Positions 12,004-23,225 of a stretch of DNA of 64,000 nt are shown here, in pieces (within the stretch, counting starts at the first letter, position 1; each line of letters begins with the position of its first letter). The stretch is taken from positions 7,387,207 to 7,451,206 of the forward strand of contig OZ234496.1 in NCBI GenBank assembly GCA_965153455.1, in the 5' to 3' direction. Source of the stretch: Sphagnum compactum. Taxonomy: Eukaryota; Bryophyta; Sphagnopsida; Sphagnales. Both the position numbers and the translations under genes were made by a program. The notes beneath the pieces were generated by a model. It saw only the letters and a program-made list of their open reading frames with translations, was not told the origin of the DNA and searched no databases.

Positions 12004-15000
12004 CTAATGGAACACACTATCTAAATCTGGCGACTTTAATTTTTTTATTCGAGATATGGTGAATTTTGCAGATAGCAACTCAACACACATTTCATAATCA
12101 CATTCAGAAAATAGCTCCTTCATGATCTTGTCGTTGGTTGCAATTCGACTTGCAACTACATTTGCAATCTCTTCGTGCGATTTGGCCAACTTTAACAAGA
12201 TACAAAAATCATTGTGTTTATGACGATTACTTGCAAGTAAGTCCATTGCTATTCTCCTAGTAATCACAAAAGCTCCGGGCAAGAATGTGAGCTCCCATAT
12301 CCCTTGCAAGGATAGTTGTTCGTGAATTGCCAACAAATCCCTAATACAAATTCTTGACAATAGAATCCCGAGACGATCCTCAAAGCCTTCAACCAAACAT
12401 CTAACCAAGCTAGCAACAGAAATCAAATGCTTGAAGTCCATTTGATGATTAAGTGTGTCTGCAACCATTTCGATGCTACTTAGTGCCACCATCTTGTTTG
12501 CAAATGCCTCACTTTGTGCCATGTTTCGCAACAGTTGAATCCATGTTGGATTCAATGGTTGCATACTGTAACAGGCCAGAAATAGTCGTAAACCTCCTTT
12601 GGCATCTAAATCTTCAGCAACAATATCGCCGTGGTACCTTATCAAATTTGACAAGACACACGTACAAACTTCAGAGTCTTGATGAATGACTCTTGTCAAC
12701 AACTCACAAATAGTGCCTTGCAATATCATTCCCTTTGCAATGCCTTCATGCTTCAACCAAAGTTCCACCATCGCACCTGGGGGAAAGTCCCATAAGTCAA
12801 CTGCTTCAGCCACTTTCTCCACTCCCACCTCTGTAATAAGTTGTAGTGTGACCTCTTCATGTCCAATAGCCAGATATTTCAAAATCCAAGGAACACTCAT
12901 GACGTCCTCCTCTGTCCCATGTTTCAATATTGACACAAGTGAGCTGATGTGTCCATTGGATAATATACTTTCAAAAATTACCTTGTGGCAAAAAACTCTC
13001 ATCAGATCTTTGAAGTCCATTCCATCCAATGATTCTGGCTCCTCAAGAGAAAAAAGTAACTCCACACACCCATATTCTACAAAATGGGTTGCACCATTTG
13101 TAATATCTACCAAGCATCCCAAAACTCTAATAATGTCACAAATCAGATTTGGCGGCCAAGATGTATCTCTGTCCGTAATTATGGCTTGCCGTTGTATATG
13201 TTTTTGTAATAGCGGCCGCACACATTCAAAAAAGAACTTTGGTTCAAAGAAAGGAACCTCAATACCTCTTAAACTATTTTCCCCATGGCATAAAACAACA
13301 TGTGACACACGTGTTGTCTGGCACACACCACTTCATTGGCTCCCTCATCACATCCTTATCTCGTTCAAGAAGATTCTCTTCTGACCTTGTGTTCTTGATC
13401 CATTGCACATATAGGATCAATGCCATAAGGATTCGAACATATCTCAAAAAATAGTCATCTTTTTGGATCCTTTCAACTATCAAAATAAGTAGGGGCTTAT
13501 GACATATCATCTTTTTTGCAAAGACCTTACAATTTGCCATCTGCAGCATTAAATAGCACCAAGCCCACTCAGAAATATTATTATTTGAAATATTCCGTAA
13601 ACTATGTGTGCAAAGCTGTACAAAATTTTCAATGTCTCCATCAACCAAAAGGTTTTCTGCACCGACGTTGATTGTAAGCCAAACCAAAACCTCAGCTACT
13701 GCAAATGCACGTGACTCATCACCATGCATCAAATGTAGAAGAGCCTTTGCATCTTGTTGTGTTGCCTTGTCGAGTTGAAATACTGCAAGGATTACATTTT
13801 CAGCATCACTGTCCAAGAGAAAATCAAGTGAATTGTAAACATGATATTTTTCATGGAAGACAGCACCGGCTCGCCATAACAACACTTTGACATGAACTCT
13901 AATATTTTGTTTGCCATAAATTGATAGGAAGATGGCTAACAACTCCCTTCCCTGCTTCAATTCCCCTTCTTGATCACAAAGAATAGAAAATAAGTCAATA
14001 GACATTTTCAATTCCACATATTCCACCACCAAGTCATGCAATCTCAAGAATCTATCTATAGATCCATCAACCAGGTTCTTGTGGATGAGACTATTGACCA
14101 CAACTTCAAAATATTCTGTTTCTCCTTCAGGTTGCATGCTTTTCCATGCCAACTTCACTACACAGCTTGGAATATACCACCCCCTAAAGAAGAGCGACAA
14201 TGCTTGAAGCACATTCCACATAAGGTCCTTAGAGAACATCTTGTTTTCATCATGGTCCAAACTTAGATCAATTGCTGCAAAGATGGTCCCATTGCAATCA
14301 TGTGGGGTGTACTCTTCTGCACTTGCATAATATTTGAATTGTGTATACACTTTCTTCCAGGCGCTTTCATTTTTTGAAGTATCGGACAAAACTGAACCCA
14401 AAATTGAAACAGCCAACATGCATCCCGAGCACTTGTTTAAAATCTTTTTCGCTACATCCTGCATGGATACAAACTTTGATGAGTATCTTGAAATCTCCAT
14501 ACTCCTGATTGAAGGTAACTAGATCCAAGCAAAAATCGTATCCTTCAAGATGGAGAATACCTTTAGATAAAAACTGAAAGATAGGGAAGACAAAAAACAC
14601 AAAATGGAGAAGTAGTTCAAACTATATCTTGCATCTTAGCACAATGTTGACAATTATGGGCTAATGCAAAGTCATGACAATTATGTTGAACATAGTTAAA
14701 ATAATGAAATAGAAGAATGTGGCATTGGAGCCTCCAATCATTTACAAGCATTTGGAAAATAATCATGTGAAAGAGTTTTTACCTCACATCCTTTAGGGAA
14801 TCTAGTTTCCTCTAGATCACCGGCAGCCTTGCTTGCAAGTAATTTTATAGCAACATCTTTGTTGCTCCATTCATCCACCTTAATTCAATCGGCCGGTAGT
14901 TCTTTCAATGGAAACCTAGAAGTGATGAGCAACTTGCACCCCATGTTGCTTGGTATAGGAGATTGGCAAATCAATCCACCACTCCAAACGTCGTCCAGGA

Positions 15001-18000
15001 TTAGTAGCCAATTTTCACCAAGTTTACTTAACTCCTCTTGAAGCATGTTAAGAACGCTCCTACGTGAAGGTGTTTGAAGAACCCCTACCTGTAGCTGCCC
15101 ATTTATTAGGCTATCAAAAAGAAAATCACAATCTTCTTTTATCTCCCTACTTCCTACACTAAATAACATAACTATTATAGAGAGGCAACATAGCAAACCC
15201 ATTCTAAACAACAATACTATTATTTCCCAATTCCAATTATAACAAATGTACTTAACTTACTTTCATGGACAAGTCGAAATTTGTAGTTTAACATTGATGT
15301 TAAAAGAAGTTAAAACATCCAATCAAAATACTAAACGCTTCATATGTTTTCTCAGATTGTTCCACCTCATGGGATCGTTTTAATGAATGGGCCTACCTCG
15401 CCGAGTTGCATAAGTTGTCGTAAGAGCTCTCCTTGACTTGCAATTATATCACAATCATGGCCGTACTTCATGTGAAATACTCCCCCAGGAAAAGTCTCAT
15501 ATAAGAGCCTGACATGTTTCTGCGTCACATATTCCACCAACGCTGTCTTCCCAACTCCAAATTTCCCATGCACAATAATATGTGTTTCACGTCCACATGT
15601 CAAACTTTGCAATAGCTTCTCAACCAACTGGGTAGGCTCCTTATAAAAGCGAAAGTTGCGATGTAAAGTGCTCTGAATATAACTATGTTTAAATAAATCC
15701 TACATCCAATGATGGTAGTTAAATCAGCTTTAAAAAACCTTCTAATGCGGAACCTTCTCATGCATATGTACACACTTCCATTACATTCTACTAAAACAAT
15801 TCTTGATGAACCAAAACATGTCATCTCCAAGGACCTTTTTGACCTTCTCATTCTTTGAGTAACACATACAAAAAAGGATTAGAGTCACCATATGCAATCA
15901 ATGACCTATGGGTTAACTACAATTTATGACGAATTTACAAAATATTGAAGGTCATACTCCCTATTTGCCAATTATGGATTCATAAACACCTTCAATTCTA
16001 ACCAACTCAACATACCTAGTGAGAAATATCTTTCATAAGAATAGAGAAATCTCCATTCTCACGATAAAGAAGAAAACAACAAGGTTAACACTTCTTCAGG
16101 AAGCCACATAAAGAACCAGTCAAGGGGAGATACAAAACAAAACAAAACACGAAAAACACACAGCGGTATGAACGAAAGTGCCAGTCTCACACCTGTTCAG
16201 GGACCATCAACAGTAGCATGTATGATAGTGACTTAACTATCACATCTTCCCCATTGACTTCATCAGCTCCCTACAGTGGGTAAAGGACAGTGACAAGCAC
16301 CAGCCTGCGAACTGAGTTTCTGCTGCAATTTCGGAAGCAACGGGAAGACTCAGCCATACTACTGGCTAGCAACAGACACCACAACGAAGACCAGACAAAG
16401 AAACAAAGAAAGACAGAAAGGGAAAAGAACAAGGGAAGACTAAGAGCAAGTGGGCTTACAAGAAGCTCCCCACTTACCTGACCCGAAGCAAAATCATTCT
16501 GAAAATGCCAAAAGCCGAAATTCCAAACAGGAATTTTTCGTTAAGAACCAACCCTCTAGTTCTCTTTAGAAGAACTTTGAAAGGGTAGCCTTTTGGTAAA
16601 AAGGTAATAAGATTGACCATCTGGAAGACAAAAAACTTCTTACAACTACAAAGTCTCAAGAACCTGTAAAATTGACTATTGATAACCCCCAGCTTTGCAG
16701 TCATTGAGATATTAGAATGAACATGTGGCATTCTAATCATATCAATACCTGCATACTCTGGTTGAGAGCGTTTGTCAAAAATGTCACAGGATAAACCTTG
16801 AGGACTTTGGCTCACAGTTAGATCCAAGAAATTACAAGAGAAGCCTTTAGATGTACAATTCAACTTGCAAGAGGTTTTTGGGTATATGCCGCCGCCAAAA
16901 GAGTCTTGGTTAAGGTACATGAAGTTCTCAAAATCTGGAAAATCAGGAACAAAAAGATCATCCACAAACCTACGAACCAAGGACAAACTATGAAGCACAA
17001 CAGGACATGTGTTACTCTTCAAGAGACGCTTGATGAAATCAAACTCATAAGTGAAGAGATAGAAATTTGCCAAATAGACTGCACAATTTGTACCCATAGG
17101 GATACCAATGCACTGTCTATAGACACCCTGACCAAAACAAAGGAACAAATTGTCTAATAAGAAATCCAACCAAGAGATCAAATCTGAAGCCTCTGCAACT
17201 TTGAAGCTATGAAGATCTTCAAACAAATTGACCTCTGCTTTATTTTTCAGCCACAAAAACCTAAAGTTCAAAGCTGTTTTTTGAACCAACAAAAACTTAA
17301 AACGATGAAGTTTCAACATCCGATTAAACACTTTATTTATCAGAACTCTCATACGAGCTTTAAGATCCACTAGGTCAATTTTAGTGTATAGAGTTGAGAA
17401 ATCAAAAGATTGCAACAGAAGTGGGAAAGCTTTATCAATTTCAGATCTCGAACAATTAAGATTATGTAATACCTCCACCACTCCTGTAGAGTCATTGAGA
17501 ATCCAACTACTATCACAAGGAACATCTGCTTTTTTGAGCTTAGACACCCAAAGATCATTGACCGTAGGAAACATAGCTTTGAAGAAAGAATACAGCCACT
17601 ATTAAAAGAACTAGAGCTAGAGAACTAGAGCTGGCTGCACAGATAAATCTAGGTTTAATTGGATTTTTATGAAACCTCCAAACTGCACAAAGAAAAGGGA
17701 GACGAGGGCCACACTTTACACCTTTAAAATTATGAGCCTTATTAAAAGAGAGATGAAATTTCAGAATAACAGATTGGGCAAGATTGGAGACCACATAAGC
17801 ACCAACAGGAGAATTAAGCTCAGAGAATACAGAAGAAACATAAAACTTTTTACAAACAAACACAAAGTTGTTACCTAGTGAGAAACAACTAAACAAAACT
17901 ATACAAGAAATGGATACAACACATGACATAAAGAAATGAATCCCAACCTTGGAATTCCACAAATCCATGCTCATGCAAGGATGGATAATTATTGATTAAG

Positions 18001-19815
18001 ATTTTCATAATTTGAAGTTCTAACTAGTGAAAGGGTGGAACTTTAACAAAATCATGTGATAAATCACCTGATGTTGACAAGTCTTTAAAAATTCCACAAG
18101 TAAGTCATAGCTTGGATGTTGCTTCTTATGAGGCTTGCATAAGGTAAAGTGGTCACCATCTTCAACAAGATAATAATTGTTCCCTGCTAATCTCTGTGCT
18201 CCAGCCTTTTCCACCAAGTTACATCCCTATGAAACCATTCCAATTTTGCATGATGGGCCCAATTAGCGACACTCATTACTACCTTTACATCCATCTTCAA
18301 GACAAGAATTTGTATTGGAAACAAGAAACCAAAAATTTGCATAGTTTCCAAAGCCATCACCAGTTGAGAGGGTTATGCAGAATTCATTTAATTTGCAACT
18401 ACATTGATGCAAATATTTAGATGTGTATTATTCACTACTCACCGCATCTTTTGTAGGGATTCCTTCCATGAAAGCATACACATTCACACGCAACCCATTC
18501 ATGATAGAGTCAAAGGTGGTGGACAAGTTTTCCATCCTTGATTGATGTGGTTTCAGGTTCTCCATGAATCTAGCCAACTTCACTCCAAAGATTTTATTTG
18601 ACCAATTTGAGCTGCATCTCTTGAAGTAGGATTCTAGCTCTGATCCAGCATGGGGAACCGCATAAAACACAATGCCTTTTAGATTCTTGAGAAATTTGTT
18701 GGCGCGTCTCTTGCATTGCTCATCAAACTCATTCTTGACCCTCCCGTACGCCCTCTTATTTGCCTCCTCCACCAGACTTTTGATAATGAGACCCCCAAAA
18801 CAATGGCCTACAAGAACAAACCCTCATCGTTGACCCAACTTCCACCTGTCACTATCAATACCAAAACACATTCATTTTAGTTGCTACAAGTGCATGGCCA
18901 CATCAGAATGGGAAAAGATAATAGCTTTCATAACAAGTTTATACATACTTGACATGCATGAGAATCCCAACAAGTAATTTACTTCTTCATGAAGCATTTA
19001 GGATCCACTATTTATCAAAGCATCCCTTTCAACTTAGGAAGAATACGGCGCTATGCCACTTTTCCATGAACGTAAAAAGATGAATTTGCTGACTGTACAC
19101 CTACACAAGACAAGGATTCAATGATCCAGAAAAAAACCTGAACACAAGGGTTTGAAGTATGTTGCTTCCTAATTCAGACACATCTTCAATGTGTCCCCTG
19201 TTGTCAGTTTGTACAGCACATGAATCATACGACAATGCTAACACTCGTACGTTTCCACCCAAGTCATGTGGCAGCCAGTTTTGAGCCCAACAATCTTGAG
19301 GGTTGGTGCGGCTTGCCCAAGTTCTCTTCCAAGTTTCCACTTCATCAGGCCTTTGTAGACCATGAAACAAGACCACATCAAATTCAGCAATAGATACATC
19401 ATCTTCAGGCGGCCAAAGTTGATGCACAGGCTGACCCTGACAACCAAAATACCACAACACAACAAAAATGAGAGGATCATGTATCTCTTAATGCTAGAGA
19501 AATTATTGCAATATCATTGATGTTTACTTGATCCCAATATTTTGGTTTCAATTAACTAGCTGGTCATTCCTGCGAAATTCAGCAGCATGTTTTCATGAGG
19601 TTTTATGGTACATCCTAGATAGTTATCTAGAAAAGCTTGGAGGATATATGCAACAATCTTATGGACTGAATAACATTTACAAAAAGGTTTGGATCACTCA
19701 CATCTTGATTAGAACAACTAGGAAGAGCTACAAGCTCTTTAGAATCAGAAGAGAGCAAGTTTCGAAACCATTGAAACATGTCAAGCACAGGCCACTTTCT
19801 CTTCTCACTGTCCAT
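12004..19815 (-). pseudogene. Alpha/beta-hydrolase - NB-ARC - armadillo-like NLR, probably decaying
   Basis: NLR-type immune receptor gene. Exons I place: A 19815-19702, B 19436-19138, C 18845-18443, D 18226-18068, E 15672-15397, F 15146-14783, G 14458-12004. A-D encode a SERAC1-like alpha/beta-hydrolase (about 325 codons): VVLFHGL, WLPHDL, nucleophile elbow GHCFGG (Cys153 where Ser is usual), GDHF (His298). E carries the P-loop GKFGVGKT (Lys367); F kinase-2 LLILDDVW and RNBS-B KLLITSRF; G a GLPL-like CSGCMLAVSILGSVL, an MHD-like LHD and then about 700 codons of helical, armadillo-like sequence. Lesions: in-frame TGA at 18824-18826 and at 14885-14887, a frame change near 13274-13326, and an E-F junction whose phase I cannot reconcile. 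A possible extra exon lies near 15855-15785 (reads EKVKKVLGDDMFWFIKN). Intron D-E holds a Penelope-like element. The first in-frame ATG (19815) is taken as start. Confidence 0.75.
16474..17974 (-). mobile_element. Penelope-like element reverse transcriptase, frameshifted
   Basis: Inside the NLR intron (18067-15673), same strand. The upstream part (17974-17555) reads NFVFVCKKFY and, later, RFHKNPIKPRFICAASSSSL, the N-terminal RT block of Penelope-like elements. After a frame change near 17575-17560 the rest follows: motif A FDFSTLYTKI, motif B GIPMGTNCAVYLANFYL, motif C RRFVDDLF with the two catalytic aspartates, then FLDLTV, DKRSQPEY and PHVHSNIS, all in the usual order. About 490 residues cover the whole RT core; I see no GIY-YIG nuclease domain, so the element is either truncated or of a nuclease-free type. 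The reading frame after the shift is open for 366 codons, suggesting a fairly recent copy. Such RTs are related to telomerase and insert by target priming. Element ends were not found. Confidence 0.8.
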
Positions 19816-20659
19816 TGTCACTAGTTTAAAATCTTGGTCAACGTCTCCCCCCTCCACATGAATTTGGATATAACCATAGAAGCAAGTTGATATTGAAAAA
19901 AGTAATCAATTCTGTTGGCAAATCAATTGTCGAATCAACCTATTGTGTGTAATAGAACATCCAGGTACATGTTCTGAAAATCATGGCGTCCGTGCTGAAG
20001 ATTGTCACCTGATTCATGACTGACATACCGAATCACACAAAAATAAAAAGTCAAACTTGTTCATCAAGTTGGAATGAAGCTCTAAGAAGATGAACATGGT
20101 GAGAAATTTGTACAGTCCTACAACTGTAATTTCGTTAACTTATCACAGCACTTCAGAACATCAAAGAGGACAGCAGCAGTGGCAGTAGAATGCATTTCAC
20201 TCCATCATACCCTCTTCGAGGAGAGCTCCTTTGTTAATTTTTCTCAACAAAATCAATTAAAGCTCAAATTTTTGGATAGATTATTCGCCCATCAACAAGG
20301 GCAGACTCACGACAAAGAGTTGACTTACAATGAACAAGGAAACTGTGTTGGCTGTGAAGTTCAACAATTTTTACCTTTTTAATCTGTGTGCTACTTTCAA
20401 AGCCAGGGACATGTTGAAACCACCATAGCCGTGGCCGCGTGGTTGCCAAATCTTCACCCCATGAAGATGAATGGCTAAGCTGGTGACCCAACACAGCTAT
20501 CCTTCTTTGCTGGGTCGACTGCTAATATTTCACATGCAGCCGCTTGGGCTATTGGGTGATATGAGGCACACAGACAACCTCCCTCTCAATCCCACACACA
20601 CCCCAAACCAGAGCCTAAGTGCCACTACAGGAACTCTTCGCATTACCCAGCACTGAAAT

Positions 20660-20868
20660 GAGTTGCAGGCTCCACAACTTGTCCAACTCGGAGGGTGCAA
20701 GGCACCTTGAATACACTACCTAATATTTGGGTTCCTGAAACCTTAGCTTGGGTCCACCTTTTGAACTCAGAATCTGCAGCAAAGAGCTCGGAGATTTTGG
20801 GGATGCAGAGGGAGAAGAACGAGAAGGATTATAAGAGGCTTGGGGTACCTATGCCATGGGTGCAAGTA
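20660..20868 (+). CDS. Possible exon of an unrecognised plus-strand gene
   Basis: Directly after a TGA at 20656-20658 a plus-strand frame stays open to 20868 and ends exactly at a good donor (CAA|GTACGT). It has mixed amino-acid composition, reading in part LPNIWVPETLAWVHLLNSES, then LGMQREKNEKDYKRLGVPMP and WVQ at the donor. The charged helix followed by a Pro/Trp patch looks like protein rather than noise. I cannot name the family and did not find a convincing next exon. It would lie head-to-head with the NLR gene. It may also be a captured gene fragment. Confidence 0.3.
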
Positions 20869-20869
20869 C

Positions 20870-22670
20870 GTTAAGTGACTCTAAGACCGTAGCAGTTTCT
20901 GACTTGGCTCGACCTTCACTGCACTGCTCTTCTTTGTACCAAAGTGTTGGTGTTACAAGGCTATAGCCACGCTCAATGTCACTCATTGGAGTCTGGTCGA
21001 TAATTGCCTCTGCGTTGCACCACTCGTGGCACCACCATCCTATCCCTCTTGTTCTGAGCTGCGCACCACACCACCATCCCGACATCTCTAGTGCATGATC
21101 TCGTTCTCTTCGGATCCTTGCTACTGATACTGGTGGCGGCGACGAAGCATCATGGGGTTCTCTTCACAAACTGAAGTTGTGAAGTCACCCCATATTGATT
21201 CCGTTGTTGTAGTTGTGCTCCTTCTGCTCCCACTCCGCCCTACCCTAAGCAACAAGAAGATGGCCTGGCCACAAATATTCATAGAATACAGAAACACCAC
21301 GACCACTGTCAAGCTCGCTGTGAACCCCCGCTGAAAATACTAGGACATTACTAGTAACGTCAGACCGAAACCCCCACACCATCCATCTGACGACGAAATT
21401 ACGAACTTGCATATGGGCATTGACAACCGAAGCAGGAAAAGATGAAGGTTCACTACCTGACTCCACAGCACACCAAGCAACAGAGGAAACGATCGAGGCA
21501 ACAAAAAAGGAAGCAACAATCGCATTGAACATGCCCTAAAGAGAGCGAGCAACCTGGTCAAGCAGGACCTACTACCATAAGGGAAGCAGCTTCCCAGGCC
21601 CTTCTCAGAATTTGGGGGTACCGAGCTGGGCAGAAAAACCCAGGAAGGGTGGAACAGAAGTTCTTTCTTTAAGAACTTTTTAAAAACTTGGAACCTTTTT
21701 TTAAATGAAAAATTCTTCACAATGAAATGGAAATTTCTAGCGAACAGAAAATTCGGTTTTGGATTTAAAGATAATTCTGTTTGAGGTGGCGATTTGAAAT
21801 GAATGCTAATTTTTTTTTTAAGAGTTCTTTATTGCTTCAGCAATTATTGACTTCTGTATGAGAGTCACACGCCTACTTGCACTATTCTTGCTGAGCATGA
21901 CAGTGCGTGTATTGCTGGTCTACAAAGTCTGCAAAGCAAATGTTTAAAAAACTTGAGACCTTATAACAGTAAAAGATTCTTCAAAATCAAATTTTGGCAG
22001 ACAGAAAATTAGGCTGGGGATTTAAAGGATAACTCTGTGGGAGGAGCTGATTGGAAATGAATGGCGAAAATGTAAAAATTTCTTAATGTGTTTAGTGATA
22101 ATTCCTCACTTCTGTGTGAAAGTCACAAGCTCACTCCCATTATTCCGGCTGAGCATGGCACAGTGTGTATAGATAATTTGACATAGTCTACAAAGCATTT
22201 AGATTTAAGAATGCAATGACTAGTCCTTTTGCTTTTTGAAAAGTTTGTGGCAGAGCTGAGCAAACAGTGCTATCTAGGCCCTTCCCTTGTATAAGAACCT
22301 GAGACTATGCATCCACTTTTGGTAAATGGGTCTCCAAAAGGCATGTCCCCGTACTAGAACAATATTGACAATAGTGCAAGAACATAATAGAGAGCCTTTA
22401 CAGAATAAATCATTATTATCATGGTACACATGCTTCAATATCATGATCATAGTGTTGTGACAATATAGTGTGATTGATATTAGTGAGATCATGGTTGTGC
22501 TCATAACTTTTTTTTAATTTTTAAAGGAGCCATATTGATTGGTCCATCAGCAATTTTATCAGAACATTGGCCATGCCCCCAATATAAGCAACTCTTTGAA
22601 TCCTGAGTTGCAAAATAAAAACAAGTGTGCTCCCCTAGATGTCACCTTTTCAGTTTATATCCATGGGAAT
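20870..22670. other. Intergenic region with two diverged copies of one segment
   Basis: Apart from the small frame at 21245-21532 I see no gene. The stretches at about 21720-21960 and 21960-22200 are similar to each other: both contain 'aaaattcttca/gattcttca', 'gacagaaaatt', 'ggatttaaagataa', 'aactctgt...gaggtggcgatttgaaatgaatg' and 'ctgagcatg' in the same order. This is an old tandem duplication of roughly 260 bases. Confidence 0.45.
21245..21532 (-). CDS. Small hypothetical ORF with a hydrophobic N-terminus
   Basis: A 95-codon frame starting with a signal-like segment (MFNAIVASFFVASIVSSVAW) followed by a polar, low-bias region. Base composition here is closer to 50% GC than the surroundings, as in the nearby 20.4-21.3 kb stretch. 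I do not recognise the family and see no clear splice site or partner. It could be a secreted peptide, an exon of a membrane protein, or chance. Confidence 0.22.
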   Translation of the reverse strand: MFNAIVASFFVASIVSSVAWCAVESGSEPSSFPASVVNAHMQVRNFVVRWMVWGFRSDVTSNVLVFSAGVHSELDSGRGVSVFYEYLWPGHLLVA

Positions 22671-22684
22671 TGAACTTTGGGCAG

Positions 22685-23225
22685 ACCATACGGGATAAAA
22701 CCCAGGTGCTATTGGGAACATCCTGGGGAACGCATTTGGGAACAGTTTGGGGACTTGATGGGAACACATTGAGAACTGGGGAAGCCTTTGGGGACATGAT
22801 AGGAACACATTGGGAACAAGGGGGAAAAAAAATCCCTCTCCCCTTGCCCCCTCAAAAAGAAAAAAACTGGACCATTCATGAGTGCGTGCTGATTTATTTT
22901 TTGTTTTTCTTCCTTGTTCAATTTCTGCGCCTGCCATTAGCCAAGGCCAAATATGGTGACCAAAAGTTTTGGAAATCAAAAATACATGCGGGCAATGGGT
23001 AGGCTGAAGCATGCATTGGAAGTGCCTTGATTTTGTTTCTTTTAAGTTTTGAGTGGGACAGTGGGGTGAAGATTTTTTTCATTTTTCCTTTGTTCCCAAC
23101 ATGTTCCTTTAAGTTCTCAATAGGTCCCCATCACATGAGCAATGGGTTCCCAATGTTCCCAATGTGTTCCTGAAGGGTGTTCCCAATAGCACGTTGCTTT
23201 AATCCGGTATATTTTGCCCAGACTC
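22685..23225. mobile_element. Fold-back element with long terminal inverted repeats
   Basis: The left end starts GGGCAGACCATACGGGATAA and continues through CAGGTGCTATTGGGAACA and several GGGAACACATTG-like subrepeats. The right end, read on the minus strand, starts GGGCAAAATATACCGGATTA and continues through CGTGCTATTGGGAACACC with the same subrepeats. The arms are about 120-130 bases each, imperfect, with an inner spacer of about 270 bases. No transposase is encoded, so it is a non-autonomous MITE or Foldback-type element whose arms are built from an 11-12-bp unit. Confidence 0.7.

Noticed and set aside
12686-13384. 232-codon plus-strand open frame
   Set aside because: Antisense of the NLR armadillo-like exon, whose minus-strand reading gives coherent helical-repeat protein; the plus-strand product has no recognisable features.
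18790-18845. Alternative acceptors for NLR exon C that would skip the TGA
   Set aside because: The AG of GATGAG and of CTTGTAG both put the nucleophile-elbow sequence out of frame with the phase-2 donor of exon B; only CAG|G at 18845 keeps the frame, with the TGA inside.
20264-20494. 76-codon minus-strand frame as the first NLR exon
   Set aside because: It has a possible donor (AAAAAG|GTAAAA) but no hydrolase-family resemblance and no clear junction to the next exon; it may be leader sequence.
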